Assembly (NCBI GenBank): GCA_002224055.1
Contig: AZLU01000053.1
Coordinates: forward strand, 130,629 to 194,628
Reading direction: 5' to 3'
Origin: Pezizomycotina sp. ARF18
Taxonomy: Eukaryota; Ascomycota
DNA: 64,000 bases
The first letter of the stretch is position 1. Every line of letters begins with the position of its first letter. Made by a program: the position numbers and the translations under genes. The notes beneath the pieces are model-generated. The model ran no database searches. It was not told where the DNA came from and saw only the letters and a program-made list of their open reading frames with translations. Below, piece after piece: positions 36,147 through 49,250 of the stretch.

Positions 36147-39026
36147 ATCCAGCTTCAACGGCCTAACTAGAGGCGACAACCGGCGAAGTGATGTGGCAGC
36201 TTTCAATGCTGGCGAATGAAGCAGTTCCTTTTCGCTAAATATGGGACCAAGTATTGTTGAGCGTCGGAAAAGCTTGCTCCACTGTGTACTCAATGTGGCT
36301 GTAGCTAGTATTATTCGGATACATGAAATATGTGGACAAGAGACATGAGTTTAGCTGGTTGCTCTCTAGCATGAGGGAAAGAGGAAAATAAAACATGAAA
36401 TAATTTCGATATAGGGAGGGGGAAAATAATAAGAGGCAAATTTGTGCCAAGGGAGAGCGTCATGGATTGACATAGCTATAGCTAAAAGGTATAAGAAGTT
36501 ACAGGCTAGGGAACGGAAGCACACCTACCAGTCGTTCTTTTGAACTTGCATACAGAAAAGAAAATGAAAAAACTCAAGGGCCGGCGGAATTTGAGTTAGA
36601 TCGATTATCGATATATAATAAAATTATACTGGTCTCTTTTTCACTCCCTCTAGTTATAATCTTTTCACTTGAAGAACCAGAGGTGAAAAAAAAAAAAAAA
36701 AAAAAAAAAGAGAGAGAGAGAAGTTTCTTATGGTGCAAAGGAGAGGCTCGGCGAATGATATTCTATGCCAGTCTCATTGGATAGATTTATTTATACTGGT
36801 TCTGTCGGGTGAAGGAGAGGGAAACCTCAAGCTAATAGTTAATTCGATGTTCGAGAGAAGCCTAATGACGTACAGAACAAGGTCTTGTGGTTGCGAGAAG
36901 CAGCAAGATAAGAAATAAAACGCAAAAGGTACTTTATGTGTATATATATCGAAATTCTGATGAATCATATACAGTCTGGATATACCAAATGGATAGTGGA
37001 AGATTCTGAAGATATCGTGCGTGACAAGAAGCTGATAAAAAAAAAAAAAAAAAAAAACTTCGAAAAATAGAGAGGCAAGGGCAAGGATAGATATATGAAA
37101 TATTAATAAAATAAAATAAGAATAAGTATCAATTCGTCAGGCACTTACTACAAGTACCTATCAATCTATCAATCAGTAATAATAATCTTAATATTATAAT
37201 TTTTGTATTCCACCCTTAAGAAAAATCGGTGTGTGATAATAATAACACTACTAATATATTGTCACATTTTAGGGGTCGAAGATACCATGGTATACTTCAT
37301 GTACGGTGTATCACACCCACCGCTGCCACTGACACAAAGTGCACACCGCATCATCCAAAGCAGAAAGTGGAAAAAAGAAAAAAGAAATTTAAGTAAAGAA
37401 ATGGATTCTTTACTCTTCTGGAGCATGTTTGCTTAGTATTTAATATTTATCAGCAGTAGCAGTAGCAGTATTGTCGCGTTTACTGCTAGTTGTTTGTTGT
37501 GCAAGAATCTTCAGAACTCGGTTAATTTCAGCTTTTTATTTTATTTTTTATTTTTTTCTGGGTTTACTTTTTTCTTTGATTTTCAATTATTATTATTTTT
37601 CCAACCTCCAAAAAAAGAAACCCTGAGGCAAAACTTTTCATCCCACTTCATTCTTTTTGGATCTTCTTATTCAATAAATTGCGATTGCAATCAACCCTCA
37701 CGAGAGCTCTAGGCCGAGAGAAAAGAAAACGGGGGAAAAAGGGAGAGGAGAGAGCTTCTCCGTTTCAACAACCAAGCAAGGTCTCATAGCAATAACTTAG
37801 GAGTCGGCCCGGACAAGATGTGGGGACGGTTGGTCTTCGGATGTTGGAAGGATACTTGGTGGCTCGTGTTAGTTTTTTTTTTTTTTTTTTTTTTTCATCT
37901 TTTTTTTTTTATTCATCTTCAGCTCTCCACGCGAACCAACCAAGATTGGGTAGCTGATGATTTTGACGCTTTGTTATATTGAAATCTTTTTTCCAGTTGT
38001 TATCGTCGCCGACGTTTCACCGTCTTGTCCACCGGCTTCACGGCCGCATCACCAGGTTTCGCACTGGGGAGCCTGAACCCGGCTCCATTGGAGGGAGCAA
38101 TCATCCCACGGCAAGTGGTACGATTCTTTTTGAATCCCCCTTCGATTCGAATTTTCGACGCTCCTTTGTTGTCGTCGTCGAGGTTAATTTCGCCATTGCT
38201 GACAATATTCAACAGACGAAAGAGGTTTCAGAAAGTTCATGGAGCTGTACAAAGAGGAATTCCGGAACTCTGAAATTGGTCAGAAGATATATAGGAAGTG
38301 ATCGACTGAAGCTTTTCACAGTCTGATTCGTCTCATGGAGTCTTCCGCGTTGCATTGATGATTTTTTTTTTTTTTGGCTTACACTGATACGGGTGTCATG
38401 GTTTGGCGTTATGGGTTTTGGTTTTTTCGATTTTTGGATCTGTTCTTTGGGCACGGCGTATAATTGGTTTCTTCTGTATATGTTTTTTTTACTTCTTCCA
38501 GTTTTCGATATATCTTTCATCCTCAATCCTACGGCGAGCGTCCATCGATTGTGAATTTCAGTGGTCACTCATTTCTCTCCCCATTCATTCATTACTCAAT
38601 TCCTCCTCTCCACTTCCTTTCGGACATTAAATTGGGCTTTTTATGCTGTTTTTTCAAGTCATTTGGCTCTCATTCCGTCCGTATATCAAAAATAGCTCAA
38701 GAACGGCACACAAATGCTTCCAGGAACACTCGCAGAGGATGAAAGGTTTCCTACGATGTTGCTGGTGTTGAGGACAAGATTGATGTAATATACAAGTCGT
38801 ATCATTATTATTCTATCAGCGTCGAATAACGAACGTGAAGCTACCAACCAAAAATAACAGAAAGATTCCGTCTAACTTTATAAAGTGCGGTGTGCAATCG
38901 TTATATGTTCCAAGTCCTTCCGAATGAAATATAATATGCAACTCTTTTAAAAGAAAAAGGGAAAACGAACTCTCTGAAAAACAACCAAAATGCGACTCCC
39001 AGGGCAAGTTCGGAAAGGTTGGTACA
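36147..39026. other. Gene-poor stretch between the phosphatase and UNC50
   Basis: AT-rich with A tracts at about 36686-36709 and 37038-37057 and T tracts at 37871-37895. Around 37990-38330 there is a slightly more balanced stretch whose minus-strand frame reads NGEINLDDDNKGASKIRIEG; I cannot assign it to a family and it may be the end of a small gene. Nothing else is supportable. Confidence 0.4.
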
Positions 39027-40259
39027 CTACGCTTTAGAGGAGACACCGAGAACAAACGGGGCCACATGGCTGGCGATGTTGAAGCCGAACAGACTGACGA
39101 GCCAAAGGACAGCAAATACAAAAATTGGGAATAGGAACACCTCGGTGTGATTCAGAAACGGAAGAGCTGGACACGATACGTATATTAGCACACGTTTTTA
39201 ACAGAAACTCCAATCAAACCGAGCAATCCTTATATCAAAAGACTTGCCGTTGTATCCGAGGAAAGTAATAACACACATAAAACGTGAAAGCCACAAAGTA
39301 TAGCGAATTTCCAATGAAGCGTGATATCCTGAGAAAGAAGCAAATACGTTAGAATCGGGAGTCGCACAACTGGAACAATCCTCAAGCTCGCCAAGCACAA
39401 TTCTATAGAAGACTGATATGCTCACCAATATTTCGTCGTCAAAACGGGCATCGCGACGAACTGTATGACGTATAAGAAGAAGAATGTGACAAAAAACGCT
39501 CGGACGGCGACGTCGAAGCAATACGCCCATTCCAGCTCCCCTTCACCTCCGACCCCGCAGCCCCAACGACTCCCCTCCCAGCCCGCAGGAACCTCCCAGC
39601 GACGAACCAGCCTGCCGTGGCGACTATCGTCGCCATGAGGAGGAAGTGACCCAGCGTTAAGACCGCCATGAGCCGCATTATGGATCGAAGGACGGCGTAT
39701 ACGCTAAGCCCCAGGCGATCGATGTGAGCAGGAGGAAGAACGACAGTAGGACGACGAAGGAAGGGTCATCTCGGGCCAGGTATTTTTCATTTCTATTGGT
39801 ATTTTTTCGGCAGGCCACATCGGTCAGTATTTTTGGCCAAATCCACCGTAAATAACCCGACCGTTTGATATGAGGTCGCTGTTTGCACGTACGCTGTGGT
39901 AATATATCGACCTGAAAACTTTCTTCGGAGCTATGATGAGGCATGTCATCTCCCATATCGCCATCTCGAAATCCATCTGCGGGTACTTAAATAACCTAGC
40001 GGAAGCGAAAAGGAATAAAAGAACTATGTAAGTACCTGCGATGTCTCTGCGACGGCTTTTTCAGTGAATATTATCTTTCGTACCGTTTGAAGAAGAGGGG
40101 TAGGCGCAACCCATCGCTGCTACTACCGCTCACCGAACCGCTGCGAGGGGCCGAGATGTGAGGTCTTACGGGTGACGACGAAGTTCGGGACGAAGGTCTG
40201 CTCAGCGGCAATATGGGTGAGTTGCGGGAGGATATCCCGGGTATAGCGGACGACAACAT
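39027..40259 (-). CDS. GMH1: UNC-50 family Golgi membrane protein (Gmh1)
   Basis: UNC50/Gmh1 is a multi-pass Golgi protein linked in yeast to the Arf exchange factors Gea1/Gea2. From ATG at 40259 a Ser/Pro/Arg-rich N-terminus (MLSSAIPGISSRNSPILPLS) leads to LRLPLFFKR. After an intron come PQMDFEMAIWEMTCLIIAPK and KVFRSIYYH, and after another YLARDDPSFVVLLSFFLLLT and SIAWGLAYTPSF. Then MRLMAVLTLGHFLLMATIVA, TAGWFVAGRFLR, ELEWAYCFDVAVRAFF and LYVIQFVAMPVLTTKYW follow, all UNC50 hallmarks. A further exon gives FIGNSLYFVAFTFYV and FLGYNGK. The last exon, LPFLNHTEVFLFPIFVFAVL, then WLVSLFGFNIASHVAPFVLG, stops at 39027-39029. About four introns. One slip lies in the Golgi-loop region near 39545. 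Confidence 0.88.
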
Positions 40260-43200
40260 GACTGAGTTCGAAAACAAAAAAAAAAAGGCGGGTCTGTTCT
40301 GGATGTCGTGGTAGTGGTAAGTAATCGCTGGAGAGGATGACAGAGGTTAAGGTAGTTGGGAATCGAGGGTCGAAGTTTATCGAGAGAAAAGAAAAATGTC
40401 TTAGTAGGTCCCAGTTTTCGTTCTGAATTCTCCCAACCAGCGGTAACTTTTAATCGAAGCCTTGGAACCTTTTTTCCCTTAATAAAAACAGGCCCAACGA
40501 CAGCAAGCGAGCAGTAACCTCCCTCTTTTCTCTTTTTTTGTAAGTTAATTAAGTATATATTCAATTCCACTCGTATGGATAGGAAAGCTATAAGATTACT
40601 TCTCTTCAAAGCTCAGAAAATTACAATTGAATAATTACAATTGAATACGTACTCAATTTAAATACGAGGAGAGATTCTACCAAGAATTAACAGCTAAAGC
40701 CCTAAGTATTGTCCTCAACTGAATTCGAGTACCGATATAAGCACAGAACAACAGATCAAGACGAACTATAAAAATAAAGCGATCGCAGAAAGAAAAAGTC
40801 GGCAGTTGATTACCGTTTTTAGAGGGTAGATAATAGATATCGAACGGATATTTTAGTTTTTTTTTTTTTTTTCATATTGCAAAATATACATATACGCGTA
40901 TACTTGTTTCCTGATTCTGATCAGTCTAGATTGTAGAGTTTCTCTGCGGCGGGAAGGTTTTGGCGCCCACTCCCGAAAGTCAAAAACGCTATCTCAACGA
41001 CAGGCAGACGAGAAGTAGTCTGGTTCGCAAAGCAATACACTTGAATATTAAAACTATCACGTTAATAACCTATATATACCTGGAATAGCAAAGATACGCT
41101 CATCCATTGAAAACATTTCTCACAATAAGGGCAGGGCCACAGTAAGCAAGAGACGTAGGTGGAACATTTAAGTACGAATACCTATAAAAAAAAAATTTTT
41201 TTTTTTGAAACGGCGTCTTTGGGCAGAATTAACCTGAAGCAAGGACACTGTTAACAATGACGATTCTCTTTGGTGGTTATCCCTTTATCGTTTCGTCTTG
41301 TTTCTTGATCTCACCCCTTTCCCTTTACTGAATCTTTGGCCGAAAACGGTTCAAGGGTGATGCTTGCCTGGATGTTACATGGGGAAATACCGTAGGGTCG
41401 GCGTCACAAAGAGCTGAAGATATAGTAGTAGTAGATAAATTAGTATACCCGATATTATCATCATTATTATTGTTATTACTATTACTATTAGATGATACAC
41501 ACCCAAGGCACCTTTTACCAGATACTCTTAATATATTTAAACGAATATATACAACTCGATTGGAGCCTTGAGCTTACGAAAAGGATCGGATCACCTCCGA
41601 CGGCTCCGTATCGTTTTCCTCCTGAGGCACTTTTTTTTTTCATACCCGTAGAGATGGACCCGAGCGGCGAATTAAAGGTATTTGCCCACAACACAAAACA
41701 GTAGTAGTATGGTAGTTATAGATATACCTAACGCATGATAACCGGCGTATTAATATCGTAACTGCGACTAGTGCAGATACTCGTTAGCTACGTACCACCC
41801 GTGCTCCGTTCCCCCGTATATACGATGCGGATAAAAAGCTTGAGGCTAAAGGGGGAAGCTGAAATGCTAACACGGAGAAAAAAAAGATTAAATAATAATG
41901 AGAACCCTAGTATATAGTAGGCTCTCAGGCCTGTGCGCCGGCTGTAACGTATTGCGATTTATATATAAACACTTTTTGACGCCCTCTGAAGTCGCCTTTC
42001 ATTTTTGCAGGGGAAAAAAAAGAAGAGAAGAAGGGAACTGAAGATTCTGTTGCATACTTTCTACTATTATTATTTATTTCTTAACGGTTAAGCTGCTTTG
42101 GTACAGCTGGAGACATTTTTAGACCTACTAGGATGAAAACGTCAAACCCCTAATCACCATTTTAGCTTCGTATAACCACCCTTTTTCTTTCTTCTTCTAT
42201 AAACCTTGTTTCCGGTCGAATATTAGATTCTTATTAAGAGTAAGTGAACACCTGGATAGTAAACCATTCTGATATTCGTCAAGTGTTTTCTGGGCTGTTT
42301 CTCCTCCTAATTCAGTTGCAGATTAATCAAACGCTTGCTGACGAATTTCATCTCAATAATCCATTTTTATTTTCTTACGCAAAATAGACGCAAGGTGAAC
42401 CTCTGAACCGAGAACCAAATTACTTACCTACGATTTCTTCGATCTTTCCTCTATTTATTATTACAATTGCATACTATTTTTAAAATACTCTAATCTTATT
42501 TGTTTCTCCTACGACTTATCTTTTTGCGGCGAGGTCTCGAAAAAGCTCTGTCGCAGTCGTTACTGGGTGTTTCTCTATATATGCCAAAGGGCGTCGGATC
42601 TCGGGTGAGTGGAACATTCGAAAGAAACAGGAAAGATGAAAATAGAAGAGACATGGTTGGAAAAAAGCAAGAAAGAAGTGGGACAGGTTCGAAAAAAGCA
42701 TCTTCGTTCGTTCTCCTTCCAGTTCCTGCATCTTGCAGATGCGACTGGAAGAACGAAACGAACAAATCCCAAAACCCCAAGAATCAACCCTCTCTACCTT
42801 GCCTTAACCTTATCTTACCTTACACCACATTATGCTTCCTTCACGTTCTATATAATATCCAATTCCCGGGTGAGATCGGCAGATCAAGTAGGAAAAAGTA
42901 GCAGCGCCGTTGGAAAGCGGAAGAAGATGCAAGGGCACGGAACAATTGACTGCGCCTCGCAAATATCCTCTTTCATATGTAGCACGACGGCTTTTGTATC
43001 GAGGAGCGCGAGCCTAAAAGCTAAGCTTCTCGTGAAACTTACGAGGCCAGTTCAATTCATGCGTCTGCTCTTTTTTTTTTTTTTTTTTTTCTCATTTCCT
43101 TCCTTTCCACAGTATCTACGTGATACGAAGGGAAAGAGAAAGGGACTCCCAAGTCCAACTGTATCTGAAGAATAGAAAAGAAGACGATATAACATTTCCT

Positions 43201-43420
43201 GAATCAAACAAGTTAGTACCTTGAAAGCAGCCCAGCCCTTTTCCTTTTGAATTGTCCGCAAATATCCGCAAATTAACTCTTCAAGGATTCCTTTGGCAAT
43301 TTTATTTACATTTCATTTACAAATTAAATATTTATATTACGTCTACTTATTTACCTACTGTTCTCTGTAGCACATATTTCTTGTCATCATTTTCTTCTTA
43401 CCGAAGCACTTACATTTAAA

Positions 43421-43461
<41 letters not shown>

Positions 43462-45669
43462 CAAAGTAGATGAGCTTCAATCTTCATTGGCTGGTCCTGA
43501 CGAACGTTCTCAACTGTGGCTTTTCTATTTCTCCTTTCAAGGAACGATACCACTTCTTTTAGATTTCTTTCCTTTTTCTGCTTTTCGTCCCCCTTCTCTT
43601 TCGTCGACAGCCAGATCCTTATGCGATACGCCGATGCGATTCACGGTTACGGGGAATACAAACGCACGGGATATACGCTACCATCCAAAAAGTACCTTCT
43701 TGCTTCCTTTCAAAGGAAACGTCGATAAATGTATATACACGACGGCGGTAGTGCCAAAATCTTACAGGATCTAAAAGAAAGGGAAAGGCGCCAAAGTATA
43801 TTAACATTATATCGAGCAAAAAGGTCTTAAAGTTCAAAGGGAGATCTTTGGAATAAAGGAAAACCATCTCAAGTTTCTTCAACGTTTGCTGTTTCTTATT
43901 GGCGGAAAGGACAGGCTTAAATTGGTCGGCGCTGATACCTTTTTCTTAGTGGTAATTGAGAGAGAAAGATAAAAAAGAAAGAAAAATATTGAAGAGAAAC
44001 GTGGGAGAGTAAAAAAAAAGGGGGAAGTGAGACCCCCTTTTTTTTTTTTTCTAAACTAGCAAGGTACCTGTGAAATTACCAGAGCGCGTGAGGGGTGTGG
44101 TGGAAAGGGAAAAGGGAAGGGGTTTTTATTAAAAAAAAAAAAAAAAAAAAAAAAAGAGGAAATAAAGATAATAAAAGATCATGGTTTTCGGCCAAATTAC
44201 AATAGAAAGGGCAGCAGGAGCCAACTACGAGGACGGCAGCAGCAACAGCAGCAATAGCGGTGGTACCACGATCCTGGTACCAATCCAAGAAATTTCTCCA
44301 CACTAAGGCCACACTCACCAGCAGCACCGCTACGATACCCACCCGGAAAGTCACATCTACTAGGACGGTAGTACTAGCAGTAGTACCAGTACCGGCAGTA
44401 CAACTACTCTCAGGCCAGCTGCCCATCAGGGATTTGTATCCTCTCGGAGGAAGAAGACAACCGCTAGTCACAATCTCCCCATCACACCTTTTCCATCCAT
44501 CAGCGGAACTGAACAATATCCATCGGCGACATCTATGCCAGACTACTACAGCAACAAGAAACAACAACCCTGACGCCGTATCTTCAATGCAGAGGACACC
44601 GACAAGACCGACTACTAGCAATGCAACCAACCAAAGGCCTGCACATGCGGACGACGATGGTACCTTTCCAGCCCAGGAGGGCGCGACTCGCACGATCTTA
44701 CATTTACTTCAACAATCCAATCGCGAGGGAGAGTTTAGTTGAGAATATGCGTCAGTATTCTTTCTCCCTCTCTTGTTTTTCTTTTTCTGGTCATCTTATT
44801 CTTATTTCCTTTTTCTCTCTATATATTTTTGATTTTGTTTTATTTCTTTGTCTGTCATCTTATTTTTATATTTATTTCTATATTTTATATTTTTATATTT
44901 TCCAAGCCCTGGTTATCTTCTTTTTCCACCTTCGCTTCGCTTTAGAAGTGATCAATTTTATTTTTATTTTCCCTTTCCCCCTTCCACGCTAACTCTTTTT
45001 TTTTCTTCCTCGAAATCTTTAGTCCTCTCTTTGGATCGCCTTGGAACGTCGGACTTTGGTTTCTCCCTCGATACTAGCTTCAACCAATTTTCCCAACTAA
45101 CGAAATCGCCGATATCGACTACGTGGACGAGGACGAGTACTACGAGGACGCCGAAGGTTGCCCGGCCCCTACCACAATCCTCCATTGACGCCCGATAATC
45201 GAAGCCATCCGTCCAACCTCGTCAATACTCCATATCAGCATAACCAACAAGCCTCGCGACCTAACTACCTTGCCAGTGCTTCTCAACGCGGCTTTCCCAA
45301 CCGCGATAAGTCTTTACCGAGCACGCCCTCTCAGCAGTCCTTCAGTGACGGTATGCTCGTGACGGGCATCCTGTCCCAGCAGACCCGAAACGTCTAATCA
45401 AGGCAGACCATTTCCTGGGGGAGCGTATAGCGTGGAAATATATTCTGACGCGGCGCCGACTCCCACCATCCCAAATCGCTCGAGGATCGTGTCCTCCATC
45501 CAGGAACCAATCTTCGTATCCCTTATCTCCAGCCACAGTAACATTCTCGCTGCCGTGCTACCCCTCTACCTCCGCCGCCGTCCACCGCTCCACCACTACC
45601 CGGCTTGAACGGAAACGATCAAATACTACGAGGAGTTACAAAAGGGAAAAATTCCTTCCCAACCCAATC
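40260..45669. other. Long divergent intergenic region between UNC50 and the Sec7 gene
   Basis: About 5.4 kb with few coding signs. It contains A10T11 (41186-41206), T12A29 (43421-43461), A and T tracts around 43070 and 44030-44155, TATA patches and trinucleotide ATT runs (41455-41490). Between about 45080 and 45395 a Pro/Gln/Asn-rich frame (YHNPPLTPDNRSHPSNLVNT) is coding-like and may be 5' coding of the Sec7 gene; Thr/Ser-rich frames also occur at 44260-44740. Confidence 0.4.
43421..43461. repeat. T12A29 inverted homopolymer junction
   Basis: Twelve T followed at once by twenty-nine A, read directly. Confidence 0.85.
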
Positions 45670-48600
45670 ATGGATGATACAGCTCCCGTTTCGCAGACAT
45701 TAGACTCTTCCCCGGCTGCCCCTGCACCGTCTGTACCTCAAACGGCGTCGAAAGCTAGCGGCACTCAGCGTGCAGGCTTTTCAGGAGGGTCTTTGGGGTT
45801 CTAATAAGACTCCCACGACGCAGAATGTTGCCGGTTCTTCTGAGAATCCTACTACAATACCGCCTCCGCCGCCCCCGCAGCAACCCGCAGCATCAACAGC
45901 AACAACAGCGGCGACGGTGTCTCAGGAACCAGCACCTGGCCCGATACCAATCGCAGCAGATGTCCTTCAGTACCTTCATCTCGACCCAGACTGTTACCAA
46001 GAAGGCGTCTGGATTCTTCAGGAGGAGAAAGAGGTCTGTAACAGATTTCGAAGCAAATCAGATGCCGAGGACGCCATTCCATCAACTACCTAGCCAGCAG
46101 TTCGACCTAGTCGAGAACCCTCTACCATCACCTCCACCGCCACATATGCCTCAAGGATCCTTTGCAGTAATGAGCGCCCCTGCACCCATGAGACCCGTGG
46201 AAACATTCGCCGAGCCTATTCGGAGGGCAGAGACACCGTCGAAGCAAGTTCAAGATGGCTTTGTTCCCAACAAGGTTACGACCTCACCTTCGAATAAAAA
46301 TAACGATGATGCTGATAGGAAACCGACGATACGCACCGTCACATCTCAAAACATTTACCAGCATCGTCCCTTGCGGCTTTTGATAATATCGGAAGGATGA
46401 AGATCCTGCCACCATGCCATCAGTGTCCGCCGATACAGAGAAACCGCCGCCTACGCTGAAAGAAACTGATATTGGACTGGATGGTGTGAAATCAGCTGAA
46501 AATGCTACGCCAAAGAAGGATGCCGAGGGATTCTCTACCAGCCTTCGGCGATCATATACACCAAAAAGAACACTAACACAGGATTCCAATTCGACCAACG
46601 ACGATGCTGATGTACCTGATGAAGTGAACGGTACAAGAGGACTTAGGGTCATGGATGAAGACGATTTATCTCAACGAACACCGACACGAAACAGTTCGAC
46701 TCCAGTTGTAGTCCTCAATGATTCAGGTGATGCCGCCAACGGAGAAGTGGATCCCGATGCCACTCCGCAACCGAAGCGTAAGAAGGACAATGAGGTGGAT
46801 GTTGGTGAACCATCGGAAGAAGAGAAGGAAAAGGCAAAGAAGATATTTGAGGGCGATGAAGAGTTTATGAGCAAAGCCCGGGCAGCGGCTTGGTTGGGCG
46901 AGACGTAAGATAACCCTGCCATATAAACTCTCTTTATTTTATTATCTTTTGCTAACATGATTTTTTTTCTGCAGTGGCGATCCGAGCACACGGATAAGGC
47001 AAGCATATATGGCAATGTTCGATTTTAGCAACGTGAATTTCTTGGCTGCTATGCGAATGCTTTGCGAGAAGCTGGTATTAAAAGGCGAGACACAACAGGT
47101 GGAGAGGATCTTGGATGCTATGGCGAATAGATGGCTAGATTGCAATCCGAGCCACGGTTTCAAATGCATAGGTATTTCTTGGCTGCTATGCGAATGCTTT
47201 GCGAGAAGCTGGTATTAAAAGGCGAGACACAACAGGTGGAGAGGATCTTGGATGCTATGGCGAATAGATGCTAGATTGCAATCCGAGCCACGGTTTCAAA
47301 TGCATAGGTAAGTGTCGACCGAAGCTTTTGCGTGCGTAAGGCTATCAGTGGTTCTTGGGCTTATACTTTGTATACTTGCAGACGTCGTACGAACGATTAT
47401 GTATCTCTCCTGCTTCTCAACACCGATCTCACGTTGCCGATATACCGCACTCTCAGAAGATGACTCGCAGCCAATTCATCCGCAACACCGATCTCACGTT
47501 TGCCGATATACCGCACTCTCAGAAGATGACTCGCAGCCAATTCATCCGCAACACCATGATGCGGTGCGTAAATCAATGGCCGATGCCGATTTGACGACCT
47601 CAGCCTTCCCAGCTCAAAACACCTTGCCGGCGCGTTCGCAGACCCCTCATTATTATCTGATGAGAGGGATGACACCCAGCTTTCCGCTAGTAAGGCAAAG
47701 CTGTCAGAAGGGAGGTCATCCTTGGATCAGCCAGGTCGAACAGGTTATCCTTTTCTGGAGCTGCCGGAATCGCGCCTAGGTTCTTCGACGACCTGTCAAT
47801 GGATTTGGGTTTCGTGCAAGGGCTCGATGGTCTAACGGAGAAATGGAGGCCCATTCGTTATACCCCATTTAACGGGTCGAGCAAACAGTGGGAAATGTAC
47901 TCGAGGCTATATTGAAGGTTTCTACGCGTCTTCCGATTGAGCGCCTTGCCTCTACACGGCATGTCCTCGGATCGTAATATCGACTCAGGTTCGAATAGCA
48001 GCTCTCTGATGGTTTCCTGCTCATTACGTAGAACCCCAGCACCGTGAGCAAGGCTCCTAGCGAGATGTCACTTCGAACTCCCGGTGACAGGTACGGGAAT
48101 GTTCGTGAACTCCGCTCGAAGCGATACTGCACCGAAATTTGGTTCATCGAAATGGGGAAGAACGATCAAGACACGTCTTTACCCGAGCTCGTTTGCCGGC
48201 TCTTCCAGGACTAGCTTTGAGGACCGCATGTGGAGTCCTTCTGCATCTAGTACATGGAGCAAGTACTCCCTAGATAAAACCACGCATCTATGATGTCTGT
48301 TGATTCTCTCGGTGCCGGTTCGGTCACAAGGATTACCAACAAAGCTCGGCTTTGCAAACGCTCTAAGTCACGCTATCATAAGGGAAGAGGCGGCGAGCGG
48401 ATCCGCGGTGTCTCTCGATGGCACAGAGAGCATGCAAAACGTTCTTGTGGATGAAGACCTTGAGGATCTCGCTTTTGCACGAACGCAGAATCCATTGGTT
48501 CATTTATGCTTCGACAGAGTATCGCTTCCGCTCTTCCGCCACCCGGCTATTCTAAATCTCGACCACATGTCCTCGCGCTTTCCTTGCCGACTGGAGCCGT

Positions 48601-49250
48601 CCACCTGTTCCAAGTAGGCACCGCCGACATCGTCAAGGAATGGGTAACCACCGCCAACTATTGGTCAGCCCGGCTTTCGAAGGAGCCTCTGATCGGAGCC
48701 GTCAGCAATATTGAGTACGGATGGGGCAACTGCCTCGATCCTGCCCTGATCCACCCCGGAACTTCGTCGTCCTCGAGGGCCCGCTACCTCGATGAGCTCT
48801 CGACCTAGCTTCTCAGGAAAGTATTAGGAGTTCTATGGATCACGGCATGGGCGCAAGGGCAAGATTGCCGGGAGACAAGGCAGTCATCGGCGAATGGCAA
48901 CCGCCCAGTCAGAGCATGGTAGCCAGCAATCTGGGAGAAAAGGATCAGCTAAAAGCGCTTGAGGCGTACGTTAAGAATGTCGAAGACGAACTCCAAAAGC
49001 ACAATGAATTGAGAAGCGCAATGGTTCTCGCCTTCACACCCAGGCATATCAACTACTCTAAAGCAATGAACAACTGGGAACGGAAATCTAGTTACCCTTG
49101 CGGGAGATTGTCAAGTTCCAGACCTATATTGACGCCTTGACTACTGCGATCGAGATGCGCGAGAAGATTTTGTCAGAACGGGAAGCAGAGGATGACGACA
49201 GGTCGCAACTTGAGTGCCCGGATGTTCCAAAACCGAATCCAACGATATGA
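45670..49250 (+). CDS. SYT1: Sec7-domain Arf guanine nucleotide exchange factor with PH domain (Syt1-type)
   Basis: It should load GTP on Arf GTPases at Golgi/endosomal membranes. ATG at 45670 (MDDTAPVSQTLDSSPAAPAP) opens a long Pro/Ser-rich disordered region. The Sec7 domain starts FEGDEEFMSKARAAAWLGET, crosses intron 46905-46974, then continues GDPSTRIRQAYMAMFDFSNV, KLVLKGETQQVERILDAMAN and, after another intron, LNTDL and IPHSQKMTRSQFIRNTM. Sec7 normally has a catalytic Glu before the AYVLAYS-like helix; that part is scrambled here by two tandem duplications. A linker has WSKYSLDKT. The PH region holds DIVKEWVTTANYWSARLSKE and GAVSNIEYGW. A C-terminal helix, LKALEAYVKNVEDELQKHNE, then AMNNWERKSSY, IVKFQTYIDALTTAIEMREK, stops at 49248-49250. 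Coding-like sequence upstream (45080-45395) could extend the N-terminus. Confidence 0.75.
47037..47309. repeat. Tandem duplication of 137 bp inside the Sec7 domain
   Basis: Copy 1 is 47037-47173 and copy 2 is 47174-47309. Both run from ATTTCTTGGCTGCTATGCG to AAATGCATAGGT; copy 2 lacks a single G (ATGGCTAG versus ATGCTAG). The final GGT of copy 2 forms the intron donor GGTAAGT. The period is not a multiple of three. Confidence 0.93.
47418..47548. repeat. Tandem duplication of 65-66 bp inside the Sec7 domain
   Basis: Copy 1 at 47418-47482 and copy 2 at 47483-47548 each begin CAACACCGATCTCACG; a third CAACACC follows at 47549. The copies differ by one T. Borders coincide with the heptamer CAACACC, which encodes NT in both LNTDL and RNTM. 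Confidence 0.93.

Noticed and set aside
37990-38330. Possible small gene between the phosphatase and UNC50
   Set aside because: Both strands give frames of similar length without conserved blocks; not enough to call a gene.
42609-43175. Plus-strand open frame of 188 codons
   Set aside because: Composition is Ser/Lys/Phe-rich, it reads through a T tract as poly-Phe, has no family motif and no splice context; it looks like chance in AT-rich DNA.
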